Numbered from the stretch's first letter, positions 20,936 to 32,968 are shown. The stretch is DNA of 64,000 nucleotides from Favolaschia claudopus (GCA_037176885.1 JAWWNJ010000125.1:62001-126000), one strand, 5' to 3'. Notes: generated from the sequence alone by a model not told the origin. Made by a program: numbers and translations.

Positions 20936-23305
20936 ATGTTCGTCACCCCAAAGCCGCGACGCATCCTCATCGTCGGAGGCGGGCCTTGCGGCCTCGCCGC
21001 GCTGCGCAACCTCACTGAACGAGGAGACTTTGAGGAGGTTGTATTGGTGGAGAGGAGGAAGGATGTCGGCGGGGTTTGGTGTGTCTTCTTCGATTTACTT
21101 GAATTTCTTTTCCTTCGTCTGTCTTATACTCCGCATCTCGAGGTACCTCGAAGACCCTCCCACCAACAACGACACCACGACGCCGCGCAACTACTGGCCC
21201 TCCCCCGCCTACCCCGCCCTCATAGGCAACGTCCTCCCCGAATACCTCTCCTTCTCAGGCCACCCATTCCCCGCCCCGCCATCAGCACATCACCCCACGC
21301 ACCCGCAGCCCTACCCCACGCTCCTCGAGACGCACGCGTACCTCAGGGCGTTTGCGAAGCCGTATCTGGAAAAGGGGGTGGTGTGGCTGGAGCGGGAGGT
21401 GGTGGGGGTTGATGAGGTGGGCGGGGGGGAAGAGGAGGGGGAAGAGGGAGAGGGAGAGGGAGGGGAGGGGAAAGGGTGGATGGTGAGGGTGAGGGATTGG
21501 CGGGGGGTGGGTGAGGGAGGGGTAGGAGAGGAGAGCGTGGAGAGATGGGACGCGGTGGTGATCGCTACCGCATGGTACGACTTTCCCGTCTGGCCTGCTA
21601 TACCGGGGCTGGCGGAGGCGCGGGAGGCGGGAATGGCGACGCACGCGCAGACGTGGCATGGACCTGTGGGGTTCGAGGGGAAGGTGTGTGTGTGTTTCTT
21701 CTTCCTCCTCCTCATCCCCTCTATCCTCTCCCCCTTGCTTCCTCCTTCCTTCCATCCTCCATCCTCCATCTTCCACCCCTTCACGAATCATGCTTACGAA
21801 CGATACCCCAGCGCACCCTCGTCATCGGCAACGCAAACTCCGCCAACGACATCGTCGCCCAGCTCAAGCTCCTCCCCTCCTCCACCCCCTCTTCGCCCGT
21901 CTACCGCTCCACGCGCCGCCCCGCCCTCCGCCGCTTCGCCTTCCTCCCCGACGCGCGCGTGCGAGATGTTCCCCCCGTGGTCAGAATTGCTATTGCAAGT
22001 GCATCTGGTGCGGGTGGGGATGAGCAGCAGCATGAGAAGGATGGGAAGGAGGAGAAAGAGGAGAAGAAACTTACCATCGAGCTACGAAACGGAGAAATCC
22101 TACAAGGCATCGACAGGGTGGTGTTAGGGACGGGGTACAGCGCCGCCGCGGCGCCGTTCGTTCGTGTTTTGGGGGATCATTCCTCCTCTCCCTCCTCCTC
22201 ACCACCACCTTCTCCGTCTCCCCCATCTTCTCCTTCCACCTCGCCACCGTCTTCTATCAAATTGGCGAAAACTCTCTACCCCCTAACAACCCCACACACC
22301 TCCCCCCCGCGCATCCCCGCGCTCTACCACCACATCCTCTACGCTTTCAATCCTTCCCTCGCGTTCGTGGGCGCGGTGATGAGCTATACGCCGTTCGTGC
22401 TGGGGGATTTGGTTGGGTGGTGGGTGAGTGGGTTTCTTCGTTCGTTCGTTCGTTCCGTCCCACGTGTCACTCAAGCCTTCTCTCACTTCCTCGTTTCCTG
22501 TACCTAACTGTTTTCTGTCTTTTCTTCATCTTCATAATCCGTCGTTCCTGAGCTCGCTCTTTTACTTATACATATAATTCGTGCTCCTCAGGTTCATTTC
22601 TCCTTCCTCCTCACCTTGACGATTTCTCTCTTTCTTTTCTTTTTGATTCGTTTTTACTTGTCTTTCCTTCCTTTCTTCCTTGCCTTTATCTGATCATATG
22701 AACTCAACGCACCGCAGCTCTCCCTCGTCTGGCAAGGCCGCATCGCGATCCCCGCGACGATTGGGGAGAGGTTGGAGGGGGAGCGGGGGAGGGTGGAGAG
22801 GGTGCGGGGGATGAGGGGTGCGGTTGGGGTGCATGAAGCGGTAGCGACGCAGAAGGCGGTACTGGCGGTACTGGTGGAGAAGACGACGAATTCGGGCGTA
22901 GAAGGAGGAAAGGAGGTAACGGAGAAAGAGAAGGAGGAAATTGACGAAGTAGAAGCGAGTTCCCTCCTTGCGTATCACATCCTCGGGAAGGAAGAGCAGG
23001 GGTATGCGCGGGGGTTGAGGGAGGAGATTTTGGATGCTGTTGCGGCGGGGCTGGGTGAGGAGTCGGCGGGGGAAGGGTATCCGCTAATTGGAATCGGGGA
23101 AGGTGGGGAGGAAGAAGATGAAAGTAGGAAAGAGAAAGAGATAGGGAGGCGCATGAAGGAGAAAGAAAAAGCCTGGGCGGCGAGTCTGCCGACGTGGAGT
23201 GACGAGGAGTGGGCGAGACGGGAGGGGATGTATGAGCGGAAGTGGGAGTGGTTGAGGAGGGAGGCGGAGGCGGCTGGCGGTGGGGGTGGCGAGGCTGTAA
23301 TTTGA
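20936..23305 (+). CDS. Flavin-containing monooxygenase (FMO-like)
   Basis: This is an NADPH- and FAD-dependent monooxygenase. The N-terminal Rossmann motif is VGGGPCGLAALRNL, followed by ERRKDVGGVW. The first intron restores W-YLEDPPTNND. The FMO identifying region reads HAQTWHGPVGFEGK and is joined across an intron (about 21682-21811) to the NADPH site RTLVIGNANSANDI. A later LGTGY motif (VVLGTGYSA) closes the fold. The gene has unusual insertions: a Gly/Glu-rich stretch from a polypurine tract at 21418-21480 and a Ser/Pro-rich stretch near 22185-22255. A long pyrimidine-rich intron runs from about 22423 to 22717. The C-terminal exon is strongly charged. Enough motifs are intact for it to be active; the substrate is unknown. 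Confidence 0.85.
21418..21480 (+). repeat. Polypurine (GGGGAA-type) low-complexity tract
   Basis: An almost uninterrupted run of G and A within the FMO exon encodes a Gly/Glu-rich insertion. It is the densest part of a purine-rich region reaching about 21560. Confidence 0.7.
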
Positions 23306-24183
23306 GGTGAGTGTCCAGGTCTTGGCGGAGTTCTAGGCAAGTCTGAATTCATTTTGATTAGGCATGTGTAGAGTAGGGTATGCTGCAAATTGCAATGGAA
23401 TGGATACTATTACTATGATACTATCCTTTCCTTCCATGGCCAGCTGCAGGGTATTCAATTTCTAGAGCAAGAGAGGCTTTTTTTTTCTCTTTCACAGCGG
23501 TGTGGGGATCACGGATTTGGACTCGCATTCAATTCAATTCGGGGTAAGTACAGTACAGTTATTGAACAAAACGGCGGGATGACGGATGAACAGCGCAAAT
23601 CATCTTATCTCATACATACAGCTTTCCCTTTCGCCGAAGCGGAGGCAGGTCCGTGATCGGCGAGGGGTTCAATTCGGAAGTTTCTGAATGCCGACTCGGA
23701 TACTCTGGTTGGAGGCGCGTTATTCGCTGTTATTCGTTTCTTTTCTATGCAAATCGCTGTACATACTAAGCGGATTTTTTTTTTTGATTTCGCCGTCGGG
23801 GATGGCGAGTAAGACGATCCCAGTTCGAGTCTACACTTTAATCTCCTTGGTGAGTCGTTGAAATTTGCGTCTTTCGTCCCGCTCAAGTGCACGAACGTGG
23901 GCATTGTTAGCGCATTATTCGACTGGAACACACGACGCATAGAGGTAAGTATGCCGCAAATCCACCACGTCGATATCCAACTTGTGTATAGCCACTGATT
24001 CTACTCCCGCAATCGCAAGAAACGCTGTGGTCGATCACTTCATCGCTTCATTCTATCATTCAATACTCGTCACTGCCCAACGGTGCCGCGTTTCTATGCG
24101 AAGTCTGACGTCGACGAGAAAGATATAAATTTTCGCGACAGACGAGATAACTCGGACCTGAATACACCTACTCATCCTCACTC
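23306..24183. other. Intergenic, no gene seen
   Basis: Contains a T-run near 23771-23784 and the promoter of the next gene, with TATAAA at 24124-24129 about 55 bp before its ATG. No coding exon recognised. Confidence 0.5.
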
Positions 24184-25373
24184 ATGTCCCAGTTCACCTT
24201 CGAAGCTGGAGCAGCGCTCATATTTTTGATCCTAGTGCGTTTCTTATCTCGTCAATATCTCGTTCTTGCACCCATTGATTTCTAACGACAACAAGTATCT
24301 CCTTCTCTTCATATTTCTCCTCTTCAAATACATCAACCGCAGCATCCAATTAAAGTCCCGCTGGACGGTCCTCTTTCTTCATATTCTCATTCGCCTGGCG
24401 TCGCAAGGATGTGGGATTGGTTTCGGCATGACAGGGTTTGCGAATACGGGGCTATTCCTCGCGTTCCTCGTTCTCGGGGCGGAGGGGTATTTCAGTTTGG
24501 TGAGTCCCACCCGTGACAACAAATACTACCTTCTTACCCCCATCTCGGATTGGGTCTACCACAGGTCCTGTGCACGTTCCGCTTCCTCATCGCCTGGCAC
24601 GAAGAGAACCTCCCCTCCCACACCTCCTGGCTCGAACCCCTCCGCAACGACCCAACGAAACCCAAACCCACCTCATCACAACGCACCATCCAAGCCTACG
24701 CCTTCCTCCTCCTCGGGCCGTTCGCACTATTCTGGTACCCCGACAACGCCATGGCAGCCATCCACTCCCTCCTCCTCTACGCCAACCTCCTCATCGTCCT
24801 CGGCGGCGCCTTCCTCTCCAAGGCGGACTTCCGGCACCTCGATGCGGCGGATACGGTCAGGAGGTTGAATTTGAGCAAGATTATGCGGACGACGGGGCAG
24901 GGGGTGTTTTTGGCGTGTAATGCGGTGTTGTTGGGGTTTGTGGTTGTTACGGCGTTGAGGGATAGGAGGAGGAGGGGGGTGGTACATCCGACGCTGGTGG
25001 TGTTGTTTGTGGTGTGGTTCCCGCTTATTGTGCGAGGGGCGTTTGGGGTGCTTCAGGCGGCGGATTTTAGGGTAAGTGTTTTGAACTTTTGTGAAGATGG
25101 ATGGTATTCAACGTGTTGGTGGATAGTTCTCGTACTATAATCGTGGGTGATAAGTATTGTTCTCATTATATGATGACTGAATTTGATTCAAATTCAGCGG
25201 ACAATTACGACGCGCACGGATTCACGCGGAGCTACACGCTGATGGAATATTTGTTGGGAGTAACCACAGAATGGCTTGCGTGCGTCCCCTCATCTCATTC
25301 GTTTCCCTTCAAGGTTCACCAGTTCGTTCAGCTGCTTCCTCCTCTGCTGCACATATCACACATCGAAAGGTGA
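24184..25373 (+). CDS. Multi-pass membrane protein, DUF7702-like
   Basis: This fungal integral membrane protein of unknown role has about seven predicted helices. Exons join as FLIL-YLLLFIFLLFKYINRS, then GYFSL-VLCTFRFLIAWHEENL. The helices end with FAL(F)WYPDNAMAAIHSLLLY, VLGGAFLSKADF and VVLFVVWFPLIVRGAFG. The conserved C-terminal block is recovered only if a 16-nt micro-exon at 25127-25142 is used, giving DFR-FSYYNP-DNYDAHGFTRSYTLMEYLLGVTTEW. That block (DNYDAHGFT, then EYLLGVT.EWLA) is characteristic of this family. The last residues after WLAC are less certain. A TATA box lies upstream. No function is claimed. Confidence 0.7.
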
Positions 25374-25852
25374 CTCGCAAGACAGCATGCACGATCTCAA
25401 GCGATTCAACGAAGCCGATGAAAGGTCATGCAATAGATTTGATAATGGAAAATGTTTGAAATATAGGCGTCGGTGTTCGTCGGAACGCGGTATAGTCGTG
25501 CAGAATTGGTACAGCCGACTCAGTTGATTCTTATTCTCAATGTATATCATTTGTTAGCACCTTAATGAAGTTGAACCACGATCAAGCCGATTGATCCCAT
25601 CGGCACTTTATTGACTCCCGGACGCGGCGACGATCTCCCGGCCAATCCGAATTCTCCGGATCGAGCGGCATTGACTCGGCTCAACCGGTGACTAGGCGAG
25701 AACGAGATTCAAAAGAAAAGCGTCCTCGTTGTATGTAAAACTATCAAAGCTACTTCCTAGACTTCTCTACGGTACCGGTGGAGTCTTTGGTGTCAAGGGT
25801 ATCAAGATGAGATGTGTCAAACCCCTTTGAGATGAATTCAATTTCCGTGAGC
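25374..25852. other. Intergenic, no gene seen
   Basis: The convergent 3' flanks of the DUF7702-like gene and the interrupted DUF6534 gene. No coding exon recognised. Confidence 0.5.
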
Positions 25853-27187
25853 TCAAAGAGACAGAAATCGACCTACCGTCATAACAATACAGTCTGGCTC
25901 GCGAGTCGTATTTGAAGAGCCGGCAACGTTGATATCGAGAACCCCTCGCGAAGAAGCCTGGGCTGTAGTGCCTTCGACATCGGTCCAGAATGCGCTCTGT
26001 GGGATGACTTGGGTGGCCGTTGAAGCTCGCTCCATCGTGAATATTGGAGCCCTTGAATTGAGTGTCGCCATGAGGACGTTGGAGTATCTGTGGCGGACAT
26101 CATTTTTTGGTTGTTTGATTCAAGAAGGATTTACAGTTTCCCTAGCGTCAGGAATCTGAATACCTCTTCAGTCAACTTATGATCGGCTTGGAAGAACGAA
26201 GAGATTGCACAGAATGAAGTGGAAGTTCCACTGCCCGCAAGTCAACCATAAAATGAGATCGACTGTGGCTCCAATGCTCGTAACGCAGGCAGTCTCGATG
26301 CTGAAAACGATTAACCGATTGATTAGTCCTGTCGTTCGTTGAAACATCGTCCGGCGTTTCTGGGACATAAGCTGGATGCAGAGGTCAGTTGTGAAAACAT
26401 TGAAAACCGTCCGATTTTATTCACGATGGAAACGAGAGTTATGCTGATTGAGATATCGCAAACTGCAATTCCAGCTAGCCAGAACTGATGATAATAGGTC
26501 AGTACCCAATATTTAGCCATAAGTCAAAGGCAACTCCGTCACCGTGACTTCCGGGCTCAGCGCATATATTTCCGACGCGCGCCGCCCATCGAGGCATAGC
26601 TTGAAGTTGTAGTAGACTGAAACCGTAAATTGGCTAACCATCGCCTACAAAACCATCGTGTCTTGTCAATGTGTAAATGCAGCGTTACCATTTTGCTTAC
26701 ACAGCCAATAAGGGCAGGGAACCATCGCATCTTCGTCAACCTCGTAATTCGCCAGATGTAGAAGCCTTGAGCCATAGCAGCCACTTGAGGTGGTTTCAGT
26801 ACGCCACTGAGCCCTTGATACAAGATCCTCACAGAGTCCATTGAGAGTCGGGAGAGGGATCCATGACCAGTCGATGACCTCTAGTGTGTCGGGATCGCCC
26901 CAGCCCGGACCATAGGCGTTCCAAGCTCCGATAGTGACGAAGATGGTGTATATCGTTTCGAGGACGAATAAGACCCAGACTATCGCCGTGTCGGAGTAAG
27001 GTGGGTAGACAGTCAAAGACGAAATCACAAACCAAACGCCTTGATACCCCGTCCGTCGTTCGGAAAGGCTTGGGAGTAGAAATCTGAGGAGTGGGTCGGA
27101 ATCATCATCGCGGGACGATTCGGTGAACGTACAGACTTGGATAATGAGCATGCCGTATAGCCAGTAGTTCCACATGTATCCCAGGAC
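25853..27187 (-). pseudogene. DUF6534 membrane protein, exons 2 onward (gene split by transposon)
   Basis: This multi-pass basidiomycete membrane protein has no known function. From the acceptor at 27187 the exons read VLGYMWNYWLYGMLIIQV, YFYSQAFPNDGR, VWVLFVLETIYTIF, GAWNAYGPGWGDPDTLE and LPTLNGL. They continue with MAQGFYIWRITRLTK, FWLAGIAVCDISISITLV and TTGLINRLIVFSIETACVTS, and end in a block containing VLMATLNSRAP. All are family hallmarks in the right order. The missing first exon (MSYLTDLDFRSTGPL) is 22 kb away at 49239-49283 beyond the inserted element. An open frame running into the element just upstream (27190-27348) is repeat sequence, not the gene. Internal splice sites near 26160-26330 are not fully resolved. 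Confidence 0.8.
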
Positions 27188-27239
27188 CTGTAGAATTGAT
27201 ATAATGAAATGAATTCATGAAAGCGTATATCGAGTAGGA

Positions 27240-27246
27240 CACTCAC
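27240..27246. repeat. Target-site duplication, left copy (CACTCAC)
   Basis: Perfect 7-bp direct repeat with 49232-49238. On the minus strand it is GTGAGTG, the donor of the host gene's first intron. An 8-bp reading (CACTCACC) is also possible because the element itself begins with C. Confidence 0.85.
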
Positions 27247-27333
27247 CACTTTAGGCAACCCGGAAATGACCCTTCCTAGGGTCATTAATCCCCTTTGAAT
27301 AAAGGCCCTAACAGGGTCGAATCCCATGGGCCC
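27247..27333. repeat. Left terminal inverted repeat of the large element
   Basis: Ungapped inverted match to 49145-49231, strongest at AGGCAACCC, TAGGG, AATCCC, CCTAA and AATCCCATGGG. Confidence 0.85.
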
Positions 27334-27352
27334 CCCCACGGATCCCAAGTGT

Positions 27353-27786
27353 GGGCGGCCCCTTGACCTCCTTATTTTTAATGGGCGGCCCCATAGATGT
27401 TTGATTTGGGGCCCTCAAGGCATTCCATGGGCGGCCCCATCTCTCATTTCAAACATCTGTGGGGCCGCCCAAGGTATTTCATGGGCGGCCCCATCTCTCA
27501 TTTCTTTTCAGCGGTGGGGCCGCCCAATGTTTTAATTTATATGTGCTTGGGCGCTCCCACTTCAGTAATTCTTTCCTGTTGTTGGGCGCGCCCAATGCAA
27601 CCTTGCAATTCTATCTTGGGCAGCCCCAAGGTGGTATTGCGTTTAGGACATGGGCGGCCCCAGTGTTCAATTTATATTCCTCGCATGGGCGAGCCCATTC
27701 AGAGCCCGTCCTTATATGCTTGGGGCTGCCCAAGCATTATTATTGAATGCGCCTCGGGAACGCCCACTTATCTCTTGGGAGAGCCC
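27353..27786. repeat. Left subterminal array of GC palindromes (14 units)
   Basis: Ten-base GC palindromes start at 27353, 27383, 27429, 27461, 27483, 27516, 27549, 27584, 27618, 27652, 27687, 27722, 27756 and 27777. From 27483 to 27756 the spacing is 33-35 bp with AT-rich spacers of 23-25 bp that differ from one another. Units vary in both arms, for example GGGCGGCCCC, GGGCGCGCCC, GGGCAGCCCC, GGGGCTGCCC and GGGCGAGCCC, usually flanked by CAT/ATG or CTT/AAG. Confidence 0.9.
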
Positions 27787-28071
27787 AGCAAGCATGTCAT
27801 TCAAATAATTTGCTAGCACTACGGGACGAACGACCCCAATCATGTATATATAGGATAAATGATTAATCACTTTCACCTTAGACTGTAATCTTACGATGAT
27901 TGAATTCAGTAACACTCCCATTCGATACACCTTTTGCACAAAACATAAGACTTAGATAAATTCAAGTCCAGCGTGTAAAGTAATCAAACTCGTCAATGAT
28001 TAATCATTTGCCGCGAAGCAAGCTCGTTAATAATTTGTATTCCTAACTAATGCTCTGCCTCTGCCGCTGCT

Positions 28072-28929
28072 CTACATCCCAGAGCGCCGTTCATGAGTGA
28101 TAGTCAATATATGAGGAGGTGTCGGCGACATACCTTTGACCTTTGCAGCATATGCCCTAGCCTTGTCCCCACTCTCAAACACCTCCTCTAGCCGCTTGCT
28201 CAACGCGGCGTATTCCTCGTCTGTCTTCGCGGTCTTCTTGGCTTCACAGAGAGCCTCGATTTCGCACGATCGTCGCCACGCGACTTCTTGGTGTAGTAAA
28301 GGGCGTTCGTGGGCTTTGATACCGGCAGGCACGGGGCGCTTAAAGACGACTGAGACAAATCCGTTAGTTAATGAAAACGAACAGGAAAACGAAGATGAAT
28401 AAACGTACCGTTGTGTAGAGTACATCCCGTTCTTGCCCCATCACAAGCCATGCTGCCAGGTGGGCAGGTGCACTGCTGTACATCATCAAGTGTTGAGCGG
28501 GCCACGCACAGACGAACTCACCGGTGGCGGGGTATCCTCGCTTTCGACATAATCAAAGCGAGGGTTGAGTATGGTGTATCGCCAGCAGCCAAGGCAGATT
28601 TTGTGTATGACGACGAGATATGTTCCTTCAGAATCCCTCTTCAGGAAGTATTCGCCGAACGCCCAGTCGGGGACGACGAGGTGGCAACACTCGCATTTCA
28701 CGTTCTGTAGATGGGGCCCGTTCATGACGTTGAGGTCGTGCTCGGTGAGGTATATGACCAAGCGTTCGCCGAATTTGTTGGTGACACAGCCGATGTCGTA
28801 TCGTTGCTTGTCGTCCTTGGCCTGCTTGTTCAAAAATTGAACGATGTGCAAAAGAGAGGGATAAGGGAGGGAGTCGGCGTTGGCGTCGGCGTTGGGGTCG
28901 GATGGTAGGGTGAAGTGTGTGTGTGTCAT
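28072..28929 (-). CDS. Cys-rich transposon-borne protein of unknown function
   Basis: I do not recognise the family. Three minus-strand exons join as EDTPPP-VQCTCPPGSMACDG and TLHN-VVFKRPVPAG, giving roughly 245 residues. The first exon starts MTHTHFTLPSDPN with an Asn-Ala-Asp repeat. A central Cys cluster (VKCECCHLV, then KICLGCW, then CTCPPGSMAC and GC) could bind zinc. The C-terminal third is a charged helix (KTDEEYAALSKRLEEVFESG). It lies 230 bp downstream of the KDZ transposase on the same strand, inside the element, so it is probably an accessory protein. It could also be a terminal fragment of a larger KDZ-associated protein. Confidence 0.5.
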
Positions 28930-29161
28930 GATAGAGCAGGTGAAGGTTAGAGGAATACCTGTGGTGGACACGGTCAGTTTATATACGTTTTCCAAATGCC
29001 ACCCGCTCACCAATTGTTTACCCAAAACGGCAATGAGTGCTGCCACCATCCGTCGCGCCCATTGTTCTTGCTGCTCGCCGTGTTTGTGGTGAAGTTTAAT
29101 GAAATGCATTCAAACCTGTTTTACATGAATTTGTACGAAGTCTAGTAGTCTAAGCACTACA

Positions 29162-32100
29162 TCAGAAACCGAGGTCAAGATAGCTGTCTACAGTATTTTG
29201 CGCATACACCTCCGCCCTCTGAAACGCCTCAATATCTTCAATCGGCAGTTCTTCCTCCTCACCATCTGCTTCAACCTCCTCCTCATCATCATCATCGACA
29301 TCGCGAGCTACTGTCTTCGCATTCTTATCGTCTAGCCGTACTGCCCGCAACTCGTCATCGCTGGGTCCCCACGGCGGTAGACCCTCGAGCTTGAACGGGA
29401 TGCCACGGATCGCGGTTATCCAGGACGCGCATAGCTTGCATAGTTCCGTGCGGCGCAGCTGAAGCTGGTGTCTCAAACCGAAGTCGTCTGTTTTATATAC
29501 CGTATTAGCTTGTAGATAGGCGGCAGGCTACAATTAACGTACCGTTGTCATCCGCCTCAGCCATCGCCGACGCGACCACCTCCCATTCTTCCGCCAACCA
29601 GTACCGCAACGCCCTGCATTCATGGAATATGCGGACTTCCTCCTCCTCGCAGCGGTCGAGCTCCAGCATCGCCCTGATTCCACTGCGGACGGTGTCGTCC
29701 TTGAGCCACAACGGCGGCTCAGTGTCGTCATCCTCCTCGTCCAGCCCAACGTCTTGCCATATCTCGTCGTCGACGTCCAATCCCCAGATCGCCTTGGGAT
29801 CAATTGGTGCTGGCGGGATGCTGTTCTTTGGGGCCTTGCGCTCCTTGACGAGCTTCTTCATCTCTTTGCACAGAGTATTGTACTGTCGCACTAGAGTCTG
29901 TATGCTGGGATCGCGTCGAGCGACCGCATCTTCAATGTGAGTCTTTAGTTTGTGTTCTGCGTTTCGCCGTGAGCGCACGGATCGCATCAAGTGAGGAGAA
30001 CCATTCTCATACCTGTTTTCTTCTTCCGCCGATACGTTCGTTCCACCCTATCCAACTCAAACTTGCGAGCTCGCAGCTTCTCCCGCAGCCGGTGCTTGAT
30101 AGCGCGGGCGTTCATGCGCTTCGCTATGAACTTGCTCTTCGTCAGGTGCGCCAGGTTTGCGCGATCCTCAACGCCCAGCGCCTTCTCTTTACGCTTCAAC
30201 GTTGCCGTATCCTTCTTCAACTTCTCCCGCGCAGTCTTCAAATCCTCTTGAGCCCGCCTCACGTCCTCTGCATCCGCGTCCAAGTCCATCACCGTCTCTT
30301 CTAACCTGGTTATCCGCTTATTCAGCACGCCAACCGCCTGACGACGGCGTATAATTGCCTCGACGGCGAGTTTGCCCGCGGTTCTGCTACGTTCTGCGCC
30401 AAACGAAATCAAAAAAGGTTCATTAAGGAAGGACCTCAAGAACCATACGTACTAGGCAAAGGCTTCGTTTGTGCTGCCACCTGTTTTCGATGCTCCTCTT
30501 CAAGCAGCTCGCGCGAGTGCCCGCACTCGTCGAATAGTTCCGTCGCCTCTCGCCGCTTGTCTATCATATGGGCCCAGCGTCGGCCTAACCATGCTCCCAA
30601 ACGTCCTATGCTCGCGTTTCGCAGATGACGAATTTGAGTATCCAGCGTATACAGACGCCGATGGTACTGAAGGAGGCTTGAGTAGCTGCTCGCCAGATCC
30701 TGAAAATCAAGACCACTTACCCCACAGACCCGAAGGTACGCTATCAGCTTGCTAATCGAATGCCAGAACCGCTCGCACCCTTCGCCGTCAGACAGACCAA
30801 ACAGTGTCCGACGCCGAGGGTGATACTGCAGCTGGCAGACCCAATTGTGGCCGAAGGCGTGGAGGACAGAGACCGCAAATTCCATGCGCTCCATATACTC
30901 CGGGGGGAAGAAATTCCACTTCCTCAACGACCGCTCGAGCTGGCACACGATGTCGTACAGGAAGCCGACGACGAAGTTCCGGGGGAGATGGCTGAATAAC
31001 ATCTGCAGTAGTGCGAGCATGTTAGACTGCTTTTCTCCCGCGGATTTCATATTCACCACGAATAGAGGGTGGTCGTGCCTGCAGGTGAGAGCCATGAGCC
31101 CGGTGTCGTCAAAAAACCTGGTGCTGCTCTTGATTCTGCGCTCGTCAGCGGCGACGAAGGAAGACTCGCATTCGTCGAGCACCGACTTTGGTACTGGCAG
31201 CCGGGGGTCTTCGAAATGGTCATCCTCTGGCTCCCCGTCCTCGTCGCTTCCGCCTCTCGTTGTACTCGGACGGATGGACTCTACGTACGCGTCCATGGCG
31301 TCAGTCACCTCCGTCGAAACGAAGACAGAGGACGGATGCTGGTGCGCAGGATCCATGCACCCGTTCCCTATGTTTCGTCGCTGGGTAAAGCAGGCGTCCC
31401 CAGCGACGATCCCCGCGATCTTCATCGATGGATTCTCCCATTTCCCTCCGAAGCACGCTGGGCACAGCCAGCGTAGATATTCGCTCGGGCGAGTCCGCTC
31501 CTCCGGAAGGCTGAAGGGATAATCAGCTTGCGCGGGAGGTGGAGAAGACGACGAAGTCGATGGAGATGGAGATGGAGCCCGCTGGCGGCGGCGTTTGGAT
31601 GGTGACGCGGGTGGTGAAGAAGGTGGTGAGGAGTCCGGTGGGGGTGTATCGGGTCGTCTTCGTTTCGTAGGGGAGGAAGGTGCACTTGGTGCTGGTGACG
31701 ATGCAGGAAGCGGGGTATCGGCCGCACGCGGCGTCTCCGGTGCTTCCGCAGCTAATGATTCTCTTGCGGTCGATATGGCGGCATCGATTTTGGCGGCGGT
31801 CAAGTCACGCATGGCGGAATACCATTCTAGCGCGTTGCCAAATCGTCTTCGTAGTGCGTTCTGCTCCGCATGTTAGACCGTTTCAGCATGAGCCAGATAG
31901 TGCGCTTACCCTATTGCTTAACTTGTAACCCATATCGTCCAAGACTTCCTCTAAAGTCGTAGATATCGCGGTATTGTTTGGTGGCAAATTGAGGAATAAC
32001 TTCCTGGCGAATTCTAAGATATGCAAGCCGATCGCTACCGACGGCTCGAGCGGGGAACACGGGAAGAACCCGCGCTTGACCAGCTGAGAGGCCGCTGGGG

Positions 32101-32711
32101 AGCACGGACATATTCGTATTACGATCTCCTCGAGCGCTGGATTTTTTGTCAGTGGCATCAAGCACTCATTCAAATCAGCACGTACAAGTCCAGCGTACGA
32201 GCGTTACTGTGATACGCTTGGTTTTCCCTCTCCCCAGCAGCTCGTCGTAACTGCACCCACACCGTGGCTCCTCCACCATGACGCCGTCCAGATTCCGCAA
32301 GTCGCCCGTTGTCGCCAATAAATCCATAAAAATGGGCACGAGTCGCGGCAGGACCGTGTGTAGCCAGCGATTCGTCTGAGTCTGGCGTTTTTGTGCGTAC
32401 CGACTGTCGACCTGAGGGGGCATTCCCGCATCCAGTTCGTGCAGGCCGAAGTCGTAATCCGCGGGGTCGATGTCGGGGGGTGGAGCCGGCGGTGCCAAGA
32501 ATGGATCATCCTCTGTGTCTGGAAGGCGGTCCCCGCGAATCCCCGCTTGCCCGAAGAGAGGTGGCACCCGCGCCTGAGTGAGCGTACGATTTCCTGCGAG
32601 GTAGACGAGGGGCGTAGGTGCCTTCGAGTTATGGTGAGGCGCGGTGCCCGCGACGGGGGTGCGGGAAGGTGTGGAGAATTTTTTGATGTTCGGCCTGTGA
32701 CTGGGACCCAT
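29162..32711 (-). CDS. KDZ-superfamily (Kyakuja-Dileera-Zisupton) transposase
   Basis: This is the transposase of the large element, roughly 1,000 residues from about seven exons. The N-terminus (MGPSHRPNIKKFSTPSRTP) is a disordered lead. A Cys segment (ICPCSPAASQLVKRGFFPCSP) follows, then a Ser/Pro-rich insertion. The catalytic core contains GDACFTQRRN (first Asp), GFLYDIVCQLERSLRKW (second Asp), LHAFGHNWVCQLQYHPRR and LSDGEGCERFWHSISK (Glu). This is the expected RNase-H-like D..D..E pattern of KDZ enzymes. A basic coiled-coil C-terminal region (LEETVMDLDADAEDVRRA and onward) ends YLDLGF. No frameshift or internal stop was seen across the joined exons, so it may be functional. The start follows from the first ATG of the conserved frame. 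Confidence 0.85.
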
Positions 32712-32968
32712 GGCTGGAGGGAGAGGGAGTTGGTAAGTGTGAGCGGGGCCACTCAAACAATCAACGTTCTCACCTCGATTTCGTACTTCAAATTCTCCGC
32801 CTCCTCCCTCGTCTATATCTCTCTCATTCCATGTTAATGCGCATCCCAATATTATAGCGTATGTGTATGTATCGTATTTACAGAGACATCGTTGTATTAT
32901 TTTTACGCTGAACACTGTTTTCTACAATAATAGCAGGACATTATAACGATACAGTACAATATTTACAA

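Noticed and set aside
27190..27348. An apparent first exon of the DUF6534 gene directly upstream of 27187
   Set aside because: This sequence is the transposon's terminal repeat, matching the inverted copy at 49145-49231. The true exon 1 is at 49239-49283.
27353..27786. CRISPR array
   Set aside because: This is a eukaryotic genome with no Cas genes. The repeat unit is only 10 bp and varies, and a related array on the other side has repeated spacers. Subterminal transposon repeats fit better.
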